Part shown: positions 1 through 6,981 of the stretch, one piece after another
Position numbering within the stretch: the first letter of the stretch is position 1
Layout: each line of letters starts with the position of its first letter
DNA from: an uncultured Solobacterium sp.
Lineage (GTDB): Bacteria; Bacillota_I; Bacilli_A; Erysipelotrichales; Erysipelotrichaceae
Assembly: GCA_938039295.1 (NCBI GenBank)
Contig: CALHUY010000080.1
Location: forward strand, 1 to 14,073
DNA: 14,073 nt
Direction: 5' to 3'
Notes under the pieces: generated by a model
Databases searched by the model: none
Seen by the model: the letters and a program-made list of their open reading frames with translations, nothing else
Told to the model about the DNA's origin: nothing
Translations under genes and position numbers: made by a program

Positions 1-93
1 TTCTGGATCATCATCGAAGGCATATTGACTACCTAGGTTACTTGTCATGATGATACTCGTATTCGTGAAGTCTACTGTTACACCCTTTTTTGT
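1..93 (-). pseudogene. clpB: 3' fragment of clpB (AAA+ disaggregase), no start codon
   Basis: Reading the minus strand from position 93 to the left edge gives 31 open codons that include VDFTNTSIIMTSNLGS. This is the hallmark stretch of the second AAA+ module of ClpB/Clp (Hsp100) ATPases, where TSNLGS is the sensor-1 region. The match continues off the window. Upstream in the same frame is the TAA stop of the degV gene, with at most a few codons between them, and no start codon or ribosome site precedes the conserved block. The first roughly 650 residues of ClpB, including the first ATPase module, are therefore absent. Either this is a truncated remnant joined to the degV locus by deletion, or an assembly join. 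The family call is firm; pseudogene status is inferred from the missing 5' part. Confidence 0.72.
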
Positions 94-933
94 TTAACAA
101 TCACTATCTTCAAATCCTACGATCAGACCCTGGTCGGATACATAGTATGAACACACAATTGTACATGGAATGATTTCGATAATCGCTTCAGGGTAAGACT
201 GTAAGATTAAATTCTTAAGGTCATTTGCCATAGATTCATTATTGCAGTGAGCAATATGAACTTTCTTTCCGTTATAACGATGTGCAATCATCTCCTCAAA
301 AATCTTATTTATGGCCTTCTTTTCACCACGACACTTATGCAAGATTTCAAGTGTTCCTTGATCGGATGCCTTACCTACACAACGAATACCCAATAATCCA
401 GATAACTTCGCAATTGCTGGACTCACACGACCATTACGCGCCAAATTGTCTAAGTTTGAAATATTAAATAATAAGTGCGTATGTTTCTTATATTCATTAA
501 TCGCATCACAGATTTCACTAAAGCTTAATCCCTGTGTAATTAATTCCTTTAACTTTTCGATAATCAATAGAATTTCTGGTCCTACGGATAATGAGTCAAT
601 GACATAGATATTCGCTTCTGGATGTTCTTCCAAGAAGAGTGATCTACCCTGCATCGCTGCAGAATAACAACCGGATAATCCACCTGTAACTGTTACCGCA
701 AAAATCGTATCGGCACCATCAAATGAACTTGCCCATTCATAGGCATTTGGACATGAAGTGGATGTTTTTCCCTTCGTATGTTTGAGTACGGATAAGAAAC
801 GCTCTACATTCGTGCGTTCATCGTCGAAGAACTCTCCCTCATTCATAATAACCTTTAGAGGAACTGTTCTATAGTCAATATCTTCCATATGAAATACGTT
901 AGAAGATGAATCTGATACAATTCTATACTTCAT
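94..933 (-). CDS. DegV family protein (fatty-acid-binding, FakB-like)
   Basis: This 279-residue protein has normal DegV/FakB length. Members bind a fatty acid and, in Firmicutes, present it to the kinase FakA so that exogenous fatty acids enter phospholipid synthesis; they are cytosolic. Visible family marks are SDSSSN near residues 7-12, the TSTSCPNAYEW loop at 57-67, TVTGGLSGCYSAA at 81-93, the DSLSVG turn at 113-118, and NLDNLARNGRVS at 160-171, which matches the usual LxxLxKGGR segment. The C-terminal HxGPG found in many members is replaced by CSYYVSDQGLIVGFE, so the ligand-carboxylate contact may differ. The start is supported by AGGAGG seven bases upstream. A promoter lies just before it and no terminator is seen after it. 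Family assignment is secure; the lipid ligand is inferred. Confidence 0.9.
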   Translation of the reverse strand: MKYRIVSDSSSNVFHMEDIDYRTVPLKVIMNEGEFFDDERTNVERFLSVLKHTKGKTSTSCPNAYEWASSFDGADTIFAVTVTGGLSGCYSAAMQGRSLFLEEHPEANIYVIDSLSVGPEILLIIEKLKELITQGLSFSEICDAINEYKKHTHLLFNISNLDNLARNGRVSPAIAKLSGLLGIRCVGKASDQGTLEILHKCRGEKKAINKIFEEMIAHRYNGKKVHIAHCNNESMANDLKNLILQSYPEAIIEIIPCTIVCSYYVSDQGLIVGFEDSDC

Positions 934-962
934 CGTGACCTCCTGCTTTTTAAGCTACATGC

Positions 963-991
963 ATTATAAATATTCATTTCTTCATAGGCAA
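963..991 (-). promoter_or_regulatory. Sigma-A-type promoter of the degV gene
   Basis: On the minus strand a perfect -10 TATAAT (963-968) is preceded at exactly 17 bp by TTGCCT (986-991), four of six matches to TTGACA. It lies between the lon terminator and the degV start, about 30 bp before the start codon. degV is therefore probably its own transcription unit. Confidence 0.7.
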
Positions 992-1011
992 AGCAATTCA
1001 CCAATGTTTCA

Positions 1012-1049
1012 CGAAAAAGAAAAAAAGTCGGTACAATTCACCGACTTTT
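1012..1049 (-). terminator. Rho-independent terminator of lon
   Basis: The arms AAAAGTCGGT (1023-1032) and ACCGACTTTT (1040-1049) form a 10-bp stem with a 7-base loop. On the minus strand the stem is followed by a T-rich tract at about 1013-1022. It begins 26 bases after the lon stop. The plus-strand side also has a short T run, so it may act in both directions. Confidence 0.85.
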
Positions 1050-1074
1050 GTAACAAATCACGAGGTGATTCGGC

Positions 1075-3384
1075 CTATTTCTGCTTTGAGTTTCTTGTTG
1101 TTTTCGCAAGAATACCAGTCGCCTTTAAGACTTCATCTACCTGCTCAACTGGAATGATCGTTAACTTTTCTTTCACTTCTGGTGCGATATCCTTTAGGTC
1201 ATCTTCATTCTCTTTTGGAATATAAACCGTCTTAACACCAGCTCTAGCAGCCGCCATCAGTTTTTCAGGCAAACCACCAATTGGCATCACACCACCACGT
1301 AAGGATACCTCTCCTGTCATCGCAATTAATGGAGAAACCTTTTTCTTGGTAATCAGTGATGCTAAAGCAGTTGTTAAAGTGATACCTGCAGAAGGTCCAT
1401 CTTTTTTAACAGCACCCTGTGGAACGTGGATATGAATATCATGTGTCTTTAAAATCTTATCTGCTTCTGGGAATTTCGATTTCACAAGAGATAATGCAAT
1501 CCGTACAGACTCCTTCATCACATCGCCAAGTTGTCCCGTCACAATCAACTGCCCACTACCCTTCGTTAGTAGGGTTTCGACAAACAGAATCTCTCCGCCA
1601 CTTGCAGTCCATGCAAGACCTGTTATGATACCGGGATTCTTTTGAACTGTGAGTTTTTCATGGTGAAGTGGTTTCATATCTAGTAGTGTAGGTAAATCAC
1701 TTGCCTGAATGACAATCTTTTCTTGATGACCTCTTGCAAGTTTAACGGCGATAGCACGGCATACGGAATCAATTCTCTTTTTGAGTCCACGTACACCACC
1801 CTCCATCGTATAGTCCGCAATGATTGAACGTATCGCATCCTCACTAAATTCTAACTGTTCATTTGGAATGCCCATCTTCTCAATTGCTTTTGGAATCAAA
1901 TGTCTTTGAGCAATCTGGTACTTTTCACTTGCTGTATAACCTTGGAAGTCAATCACTTCCATACGGTTTAGTAAAGGTTCAGGGATAGAATCCAATGTAT
2001 TTGCGGTACAGATAAAGAGTACATCAGAAAGGTCATACGGAACATTCATGTAGTGATCTGTAAAGGTATTGTTCTGTTCAGGATCAAGCACTTCTAAAAG
2101 TGCACTTGCAGGATCACCATTGTAAGACATACTCAACTTATCGATTTCATCGAGTACCATCACCGGATTTGATGTACCAGCTTTCTGAATACCATCCATA
2201 ATTCTTCCTGGCATTGCACCGATATAGGTACGACGATGACCACGAATATCTGCTTCATCACGCACTCCACCTAGTGCAACTCGTACATACTTACGCTTAA
2301 GTGCATTTGCGATGGAGCGGCCAATACTTGTCTTACCAGTACCTGGAGCACCAACAAATAAAAGAATTGAACCAGACTGACGCTTATTAAGATCCATGAC
2401 CGCAATCTGTTGTAAGATACGCTCTTTTACTTTCTTTAGACCGTAGTGGTCTTCATCCAAAATCTTCTCTGCAGCTTGAAAGTCAATCTTCTTTGTACGC
2501 TCTTTCTTCCAACTGATACTTGTTAAAAAATCTAGATAGTTATAAAGATTACCATACTCTGGAGAGTTACTACCTTCTTGTTTTAGACGGCTTAAAACCT
2601 TATCCGCTTCACGACGTGCAGTTTCATTCATGCCAGATGATTGAATCTTCATCTCCATCTTACGAATATCTGTAACATTCTCTGGATGCATGTCATCCAG
2701 TTCCTTTTGAAGATATTCGATTTGTTTCTTGATAGCCATCTCACGATAGGCTTTCTTATTGTCATTTTCTTGTGCAGCGGAAGCTTCATTAGTTACATCC
2801 GTCATCTCTGTATATTCATAGATATACTGTTCAATCTTATTTAAAAGATTGGAGCGAAGATTTTCTTCAAGTAATGCATACTTTTCTTCATCCGTAATGT
2901 TTAACCACTGTGCCATGGCACTGATGATATCCTCCATCCCCTTTAATTGAGAGATGAAATTACGTGCGCCCAGAGCCCATTGATAGTTCGCGGTTGCCTT
3001 TACAAGTGCACTCTTAAGTTGGTCAACCCGCTTCTTTTCATCCATTGGATCTAAATCATTGGTCATCGGTTTACGGATGATGGATAAAACTTCTAAAGTC
3101 TTATCACTATGTACAACGATGTCTTCAATATTGATACGTGATTCTGTCTTGATTACCACAAAACCACTATTACTAACTTCTGTAATAGTTCCTGATACAC
3201 TTAATGGATAAAAGTTTTCAGGTCGAAATTCATCTGTAGATAAAGCCTTCTTTTCAATCGCAAAGATAATGCGATCACCTACAGCAGGTTCCTGTCCAGT
3301 TGCGTTTTTATAGCTATCACTGGTCAGGTAAATATTTGTGTCTGGTAATAATACCGTGTTATAAATCGGAACGATAATTGCCAT
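1075..3384 (-). CDS. lon: ATP-dependent protease Lon
   Basis: This 769-residue cytosolic AAA+ serine protease degrades misfolded and regulatory proteins. The N-terminal substrate-binding LON domain (about 1-190) is divergent but keeps its position. A coiled-coil stretch at about 205-275 (KKQIEYLQKELDDM) leads to the AAA+ module: Walker A GAPGTGKT at 345-352, Walker B VMVLDEID at 408-415, and the sensor and arginine-finger region ICTANTLDSIP...LLNRME at 458-475. The protease domain holds KDGPSAG with nucleophile Ser665 and GGLPEK with Lys708. The spacing of 43 residues equals that of E. coli Lon Ser679/Lys722. The start is set by AAGGAGG eight bases upstream. The gene stands alone, with its own terminator, and has a CIRCE element just upstream of its ribosome site, so HrcA heat-shock repression is likely. 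Confidence 0.97.
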   Translation of the reverse strand: MAIIVPIYNTVLLPDTNIYLTSDSYKNATGQEPAVGDRIIFAIEKKALSTDEFRPENFYPLSVSGTITEVSNSGFVVIKTESRINIEDIVVHSDKTLEVLSIIRKPMTNDLDPMDEKKRVDQLKSALVKATANYQWALGARNFISQLKGMEDIISAMAQWLNITDEEKYALLEENLRSNLLNKIEQYIYEYTEMTDVTNEASAAQENDNKKAYREMAIKKQIEYLQKELDDMHPENVTDIRKMEMKIQSSGMNETARREADKVLSRLKQEGSNSPEYGNLYNYLDFLTSISWKKERTKKIDFQAAEKILDEDHYGLKKVKERILQQIAVMDLNKRQSGSILLFVGAPGTGKTSIGRSIANALKRKYVRVALGGVRDEADIRGHRRTYIGAMPGRIMDGIQKAGTSNPVMVLDEIDKLSMSYNGDPASALLEVLDPEQNNTFTDHYMNVPYDLSDVLFICTANTLDSIPEPLLNRMEVIDFQGYTASEKYQIAQRHLIPKAIEKMGIPNEQLEFSEDAIRSIIADYTMEGGVRGLKKRIDSVCRAIAVKLARGHQEKIVIQASDLPTLLDMKPLHHEKLTVQKNPGIITGLAWTASGGEILFVETLLTKGSGQLIVTGQLGDVMKESVRIALSLVKSKFPEADKILKTHDIHIHVPQGAVKKDGPSAGITLTTALASLITKKKVSPLIAMTGEVSLRGGVMPIGGLPEKLMAAARAGVKTVYIPKENEDDLKDIAPEVKEKLTIIPVEQVDEVLKATGILAKTTRNSKQK

Positions 3385-3403
3385 TGTTGTATACCTCCTT
3401 ATG

Positions 3404-3444
3404 AGTATAGAAGTATTTTAGCACTTAATAATAAAGAGTGCTAA
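3404..3444 (-). promoter_or_regulatory. CIRCE operator (HrcA site) and promoter region of lon
   Basis: On the minus strand TTAGCACTC (3436-3444), nine bases, then AAGTGCTAA (3418-3426) match the CIRCE consensus TTAGCACTC-N9-GAGTGCTAA at 17 of 18 arm positions with exact spacing. CIRCE is the HrcA operator that normally sits at groES and dnaK operons. Here it lies 34-60 bp before the lon start. Possible -10 hexamers are TAAAAT (3415-3420) or TATACT (3404-3409); with the former, TTAGCA in the left arm would be the -35 at 18 bp. The operator is clear; the exact promoter is uncertain. Confidence 0.88.
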
Positions 3445-3456
3445 CATTTAGCACTC
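3427..3456 (-). terminator. Hairpin after the deoxyribosyltransferase-like gene, sharing an arm with CIRCE
   Basis: GAGTGCTAA (3436-3444) and TTAGCACTC (3448-3456) are perfect 9-bp inverted repeats with a 3-base loop. On the minus strand the stem starts 7 bases after the stop of the upstream gene and is followed by TTTATTATT. It can act as a terminator for the rarA operon. The same central arm is one half of CIRCE, so three CIRCE-type half sites stand in a row. The T-tract is interrupted, so terminator strength is uncertain. Confidence 0.6.
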
Positions 3457-3463
3457 AGATATT

Positions 3464-3802
3464 TTATTCCATTGTTTCAAGATAACGGACTACTTTCCCA
3501 CTTGCCTTTGCGTACTCAATTTCAGACTTTGTACTAGAGCCGATATAGCCACCAACATTGATAACAAAGATTTCATCAGCCATATCAATTTTACGTTTAT
3601 GCATATCATCCAACATCTCTTTTGTCTTTGTTAGAGTACCCTCATCCATATTTTCCCAAACTTCATTATCGCCACTATGGCCGAATAATCCAACGTTAAT
3701 TACAATATTTCCAGCAAGTGTCAAATCTTTCTGCGCTTTCATGAATTCATCTTTAAAGCGTGTGCTTCCACATAAGGTAATCACTTTATATTTTCCTTGC
3801 AT
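3464..3802 (-). CDS. Nucleoside 2-deoxyribosyltransferase-like protein
   Basis: This 112-residue soluble protein opens with VITLCGSTRFKDEF (7-20), the nucleotide-binding start of the nucleoside 2-deoxyribosyltransferase-like Rossmann fold. It ends with KIDMADEIFVINVGGYIGSS (71-90) and TKSEIEYA (91-98), where Glu94 aligns with the catalytic glutamate of the family. Family members cleave or transfer the N-glycosidic bond of (deoxy)nucleosides or nucleotides. Many short homologues of this kind in Firmicutes and phages have no assigned substrate. The start codon overlaps the rarA stop by one base (TAATG) and a GGAG site lies inside the rarA end, so translation is coupled to rarA. A role in nucleotide salvage or sanitation beside a fork-repair ATPase is possible but inferred. 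Confidence 0.75.
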   Translation of the reverse strand: MQGKYKVITLCGSTRFKDEFMKAQKDLTLAGNIVINVGLFGHSGDNEVWENMDEGTLTKTKEMLDDMHKRKIDMADEIFVINVGGYIGSSTKSEIEYAKASGKVVRYLETME

Positions 3803-5142
3803 TATTTTTTCTCCTTTTGATAATCAGTCTTACCAATCGAATTAAAGTATTGTTGGAGCTTGGCTTCATAAGCTACATCTGAGAAGTGATATAGTCTTTC
3901 ATTCTTAATCGCATCTGGTAGATATTGTTGTTTCACATAGTGATTTGGATAATCATGTGCATATTGATACCCTACACCATTGCCAAACTTCTCTGAGCCT
4001 GCGTAATGGGCATCCTTTAGATATGGTGGAATCGGAAGATTACCTGTTTTTTCAACCAGATCCATTGCCATAAAAATACCATTTGATGATGCATTAGATT
4101 TAGGTGCATTGGCAACATAAGTAGCCGCATTGGCGAGTATGATGGCTCCTTCTGGCATCCCTACTCTTTCAACGGCTAACGCCGCATCAACCGCAATCTG
4201 TAGCGCTCTAGGGTCTGCATTACCACATTCCTCTGCTGCCGCAATCATAATTCTACGAGAGATAAAACGAACATCCTCTCCCGCCGTCAACATGCGTGCA
4301 AGGTAGTAGAGTGTGGCATCTGGATCAGAACCACGCATTGATTTAATAAACGCAGAAATCGTATCATAATGGTTATCTCCATCCTTGTCATAACGGATTG
4401 CCTTCTTTTGAATACACTCCTCCACAACCGACAAGGTAATATGAATATAGCCATCATCACTACGATCCGTTGTAAGATCTGCAAGTTCTAACGCATTTAA
4501 CGCAGCACGTGCATCTCCATCACAGACCTCTGCTAAAAATTCAGCAGCTTCCTCATCTAAGATAACATTGTCTTTACCGATACCCTTTATCGCATCTTCT
4601 GCAGCACGCTTTAAAAGAGTTATAATATTCTCTTTTGTAAGTGACTTTAACTGGAAGATACGAGAACGTGAAATCAACGCTTGATTCACTTCAAAATATG
4701 GATTCTCTGTAGTCGCACCAATCAAGATAATTGTGCCATCTTCAACATATGGTAGTAGATAATCCTGTTGTCCTTTATTAAATCGATGAATCTCATCGAT
4801 AAATAAGATTGTTTTCTTTTGATACATCGACATCAAATCCATCGCATGTATAATTACCTGTTCAAGATCTTTCTTACCTGCAATTGTCGCATTGACTTGT
4901 TGGAAATCAGCAGAGGTACTGTTCGCAATCACTTGTGCTAGTGTTGTCTTACCCGTTCCTGGAGGGCCATAGAATATCAAAGAACCAAGCTTATCCGCTT
5001 TAATTGCACGATATAACAATTTATCTTTACCAATGATATGTTCCTGACCAACAACTTCCTCTAAAGTAGAAGGTCTCATACGGGCCGCTAAAGGCTCTTC
5101 TTTTTTCTTTGTCTCTTCGCTTGCATACCCAAATAAATCCAT
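3802..5142 (-). CDS. rarA: Replication-associated recombination protein RarA (MgsA) AAA+ ATPase
   Basis: This 446-residue protein has full family length. RarA is a clamp-loader-like AAA+ ATPase that acts at stalled replication forks, interacting with SSB and opening DNA ends. Seen in order: an N-terminal LAARMRPSTLEEVVGQEH box (18-35) typical of clamp-loader relatives, Walker A GPPGTGKT (59-66), Walker B ILFIDEIH (112-119), sensor-1 GATTENPYFEVN (142-153), an arginine finger in SRSRIF (158-163), and the tetramerisation C-terminal region with DATLYYLARMLTAGEDVRFISRR. AAAGGAGG just upstream supports the start. It heads a two-gene operon with the deoxyribosyltransferase-like gene. The call is firm. 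Confidence 0.96.
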   Translation of the reverse strand: MDLFGYASEETKKKEEPLAARMRPSTLEEVVGQEHIIGKDKLLYRAIKADKLGSLIFYGPPGTGKTTLAQVIANSTSADFQQVNATIAGKKDLEQVIIHAMDLMSMYQKKTILFIDEIHRFNKGQQDYLLPYVEDGTIILIGATTENPYFEVNQALISRSRIFQLKSLTKENIITLLKRAAEDAIKGIGKDNVILDEEAAEFLAEVCDGDARAALNALELADLTTDRSDDGYIHITLSVVEECIQKKAIRYDKDGDNHYDTISAFIKSMRGSDPDATLYYLARMLTAGEDVRFISRRIMIAAAEECGNADPRALQIAVDAALAVERVGMPEGAIILANAATYVANAPKSNASSNGIFMAMDLVEKTGNLPIPPYLKDAHYAGSEKFGNGVGYQYAHDYPNHYVKQQYLPDAIKNERLYHFSDVAYEAKLQQYFNSIGKTDYQKEKK

Positions 5143-5166
5143 AGAAACCTCCTTTATCTACTCCAT

Positions 5167-5195
5167 ATTATACTTGTAATTACTATATTCAGAAA
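5167..5195 (-). promoter_or_regulatory. Probable promoter of rarA
   Basis: A perfect -10 TATAAT stands at 5167-5172 on the minus strand, between the terminator of the upstream operon and the rarA ribosome site. The hexamer 17 bp upstream (TTTCTG, 5190-5195) is a poor -35, so only the -10 is convincing. Confidence 0.5.
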
Positions 5196-5218
5196 GAAAA
5201 AGCTCCTTGCGGAGCTTT
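5190..5218 (-). terminator. Terminator of the GntR-ABC operon
   Basis: AAAGCTCC (5199-5206), loop TTGC, and GGAGCTTT (5211-5218) make an 8-bp GC-containing stem. On the minus strand it starts three bases after the stop of the last membrane gene and is followed by a T-rich tract (TTTTTCTTTCT). Confidence 0.88.
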
Positions 5219-5221
5219 CAC

Positions 5222-5770
5222 TCATAATTTTCTTCTGGTACTTTGATGATACATCCAAAAGATACAGAAACAAGTTATGAATAAAGAGATAATCACAAGC
5301 TGTAATATTTCAGGAATCACTACTCTTAAGCCAATGACAACCGCAGAGAATAAGATACCCAGAACCAATGCTAGTTTATATTTTTCAATTTGATATAAAA
5401 ATGTTTCTTCTAACACAAATAATATCAACAATGATACTACAAGGGTTCTTAGATCAACAGGATTAAAACGATGAAGAAAGGTAGAAAATAATGTATACAT
5501 CATATTACTACTGAGCAATGCCAATAGGATACGATTGATGCGAGGTATTATTTTCTCTTTAATTGAAAGTGGATAAAGAGAAATATTCTTTAAATCTAAC
5601 TGTGCTTGATACGATAAACCAGCTACATAACCAGTTCCGTATGGAAATAAATCTACCAAGATACTATAACTACGCTCTGCACCAAGCAAGTAATACAAGC
5701 ACGGTACAACAATTGCAAATCCTATCAATCCAATTAAAGTATAAGCCTGATAAAATGATAATTTCTTCAT
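5222..5770 (-). CDS. Small integral membrane protein, divergent fifth permease-like subunit
   Basis: This 182-residue protein is the last in the operon. It has about five to six hydrophobic segments (for example 10-30, 83-100, 108-127, 133-153, 155-175). It lacks the MKxLLxxEYE start and SSIRIL end of the first three paralogues but keeps LYPLSIKEK at 65-73, the counterpart of RLLPVKEQS at about 69-78. That LP-plus-basic motif is typical of half-size ABC-2 type membrane proteins (ABC2_membrane_5-like), so it is probably a far-diverged subunit of the same transporter. Its start overlaps the stop of the preceding gene by four bases (ATGA), with a GGGGA ribosome site, so the two are translated in coupling. 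Membership by context is strong; substrate is unknown. Confidence 0.7.
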   Translation of the reverse strand: MKKLSFYQAYTLIGLIGFAIVVPCLYYLLGAERSYSILVDLFPYGTGYVAGLSYQAQLDLKNISLYPLSIKEKIIPRINRILLALLSSNMMYTLFSTFLHRFNPVDLRTLVVSLLILFVLEETFLYQIEKYKLALVLGILFSAVVIGLRVVIPEILQLVIISLFITCFCIFWMYHQSTRRKL

Positions 5771-6348
5771 ATCGATTCCCCTTTTCGAATTTCATGCATA
5801 CATGCAAATAGAAGAATAGTGATAATCACAAGACATATTAAATTTCCAAACACAACAATTGAGTTACTAAATTCAATATTAGTTCTAATCCATGTAAACA
5901 CAAGTGCAGCAATCATAAACAGAATATATCGTATAATCATTCGATTTGACTTCACTGTGGTCATCTTTTTGAAATTTCGTAAACAGTAATACAAACAACC
6001 AATTGGAGCCACTACAAATAGTAAACTCAGTTTTGAAATCAAAGTATGAAACCAAATCGTACACAATACATATAGAACATAGAACACAAAAGTTATTTTC
6101 ATATATGCATTGAAGTAATCTTTCTTGCGAACCGGAAGAATTTGTAAGATCGGATTCCAGTTTTCATCAATCAAAATAGTAATGAGTTGTACTTGAAAAA
6201 AGAAGAAGAAAACAATTCCAAGTATTTCTTGAAAAGAATATATCGGTATCTGCATGAATGAAATATATATAAGAAATATCACAAAATTTATTGCGATATT
6301 TTCGAAGTTAAATAAACGATGCCGATATAGTGAATATAGACCTTCCAT
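5767..6348 (-). CDS. Small integral membrane protein, divergent fourth permease-like subunit
   Basis: This 193-residue, very hydrophobic protein has about six predicted membrane segments (roughly 16-35, 40-60, 87-105, 107-123, 138-156, 163-184). QILPVRKKDYFNAYM at 69-83 aligns with the RLLPVK motif of the first three paralogues and matches the LPVSRK-type signature of ABC2_membrane_5 proteins. The N-terminal EYE motif has decayed to LYRHR and the C-terminal SSIRIL is absent. An AAAGGAG site eight bases upstream supports the start. It lies 13 bases after the preceding gene and overlaps the next by four bases. It is probably a permease subunit of the ATPase in this operon; no further function can be read from it. 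Confidence 0.75.
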   Translation of the reverse strand: MEGLYSLYRHRLFNFENIAINFVIFLIYISFMQIPIYSFQEILGIVFFFFFQVQLITILIDENWNPILQILPVRKKDYFNAYMKITFVFYVLYVLCTIWFHTLISKLSLLFVVAPIGCLYYCLRNFKKMTTVKSNRMIIRYILFMIAALVFTWIRTNIEFSNSIVVFGNLICLVIITILLFACMHEIRKGESI

Positions 6349-6361
6349 AACATTCTCCTTT

Positions 6362-6940
6362 CTACCAATCTTTATTAGTTAAGATACGAATGGATGAAAT
6401 ATAAGCTAGTGTATAAAGAACAGTTGCATAACCTAAAAACTGAATGGCAGGATGAATATCTGTTTTTACATAAACAAGAATACTCACACCAATCGCAATT
6501 AACATCATCAACAAATGTTGAAAATAATTTCGATGCCACATTACTATTGAAAGAAGAGTCGGAATTACCAAAGCCTCAATCAAAACAATAATATTTAGCA
6601 CAATACATATTTGGCCCACGTCCTTAAACGGGAAATAAGAAATAGAAAGTCCTACAAGTAAGATCATATTTAATATAAATATTTCTAAGAAAAGAGTATT
6701 GATTCTTTCTTTCACACTAACCGGAAACAATCTCACAGTTCCCTTCATCGATTGTTCACGTTTCGTAAATTCTGTTATCAAATTAATTGAAAATAATATC
6801 ATAAGAAAATTATCATAAGTTGGTTTCTTATTCACAATATACAATAATGAAAAGATCGAAAATACAATATATAAAAGTGGAAGGATATATTGTTTCTTTT
6901 TCATGAATGTTTCAAACTCTAGTAATAATAATGCTTTCAT
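6362..6940 (-). CDS. ABC-2 type membrane subunit, third tandem paralogue
   Basis: This 192-residue protein has about six hydrophobic segments. The start MKALLLLEFE, the motif VRLFPVSVKER at 69-79 and the end YISSIRILTNK line up without large gaps with the two paralogues that precede it in the operon. It is the most diverged of the three. It probably forms half of a transmembrane pathway, since full ABC-2 permeases usually have six segments with longer loops and this compact group is about 190-220 residues. Its leader carries a 7-bp hairpin with the ribosome-binding purines in the loop, annotated separately. The SD-to-start distance of about 11 bases is long. Paralogy is seen directly; the transport role is inferred from the adjacent ATPase gene. 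Confidence 0.82.
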   Translation of the reverse strand: MKALLLLEFETFMKKKQYILPLLYIVFSIFSLLYIVNKKPTYDNFLMILFSINLITEFTKREQSMKGTVRLFPVSVKERINTLFLEIFILNMILLVGLSISYFPFKDVGQICIVLNIIVLIEALVIPTLLSIVMWHRNYFQHLLMMLIAIGVSILVYVKTDIHPAIQFLGYATVLYTLAYISSIRILTNKDW

Positions 6941-6944
6941 ATTC

Positions 6945-6962
6945 TTAGAAATCCCTTTCTAA
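6945..6962 (-). promoter_or_regulatory. SD-in-loop hairpin before the third paralogue
   Basis: On the minus strand TTAGAAA, loop GGGA, TTTCTAA is a perfect 7-bp inverted repeat that ends four bases before the ATG. The loop sequence is a GNRA tetraloop and also the only ribosome-binding purine run in front of this gene. The same arrangement stands before the first paralogue. A role in setting translation level is inferred. Confidence 0.55.
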
Positions 6963-6981
6963 AATAGATTATTATGCTTTG

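Noticed and set aside
94..96. Readthrough fusion of DegV with the ClpB segment
   Set aside because: A plain TAA stop in an ordinary context with no recoding signal; a fusion of a lipid-binding protein to half an AAA+ module makes no structural sense.
935..1225. Plus-strand frame of 96 codons over the lon end and intergenic region
   Set aside because: It crosses the lon terminator and degV promoter, and overlaps lon; no ribosome site or homology pattern.
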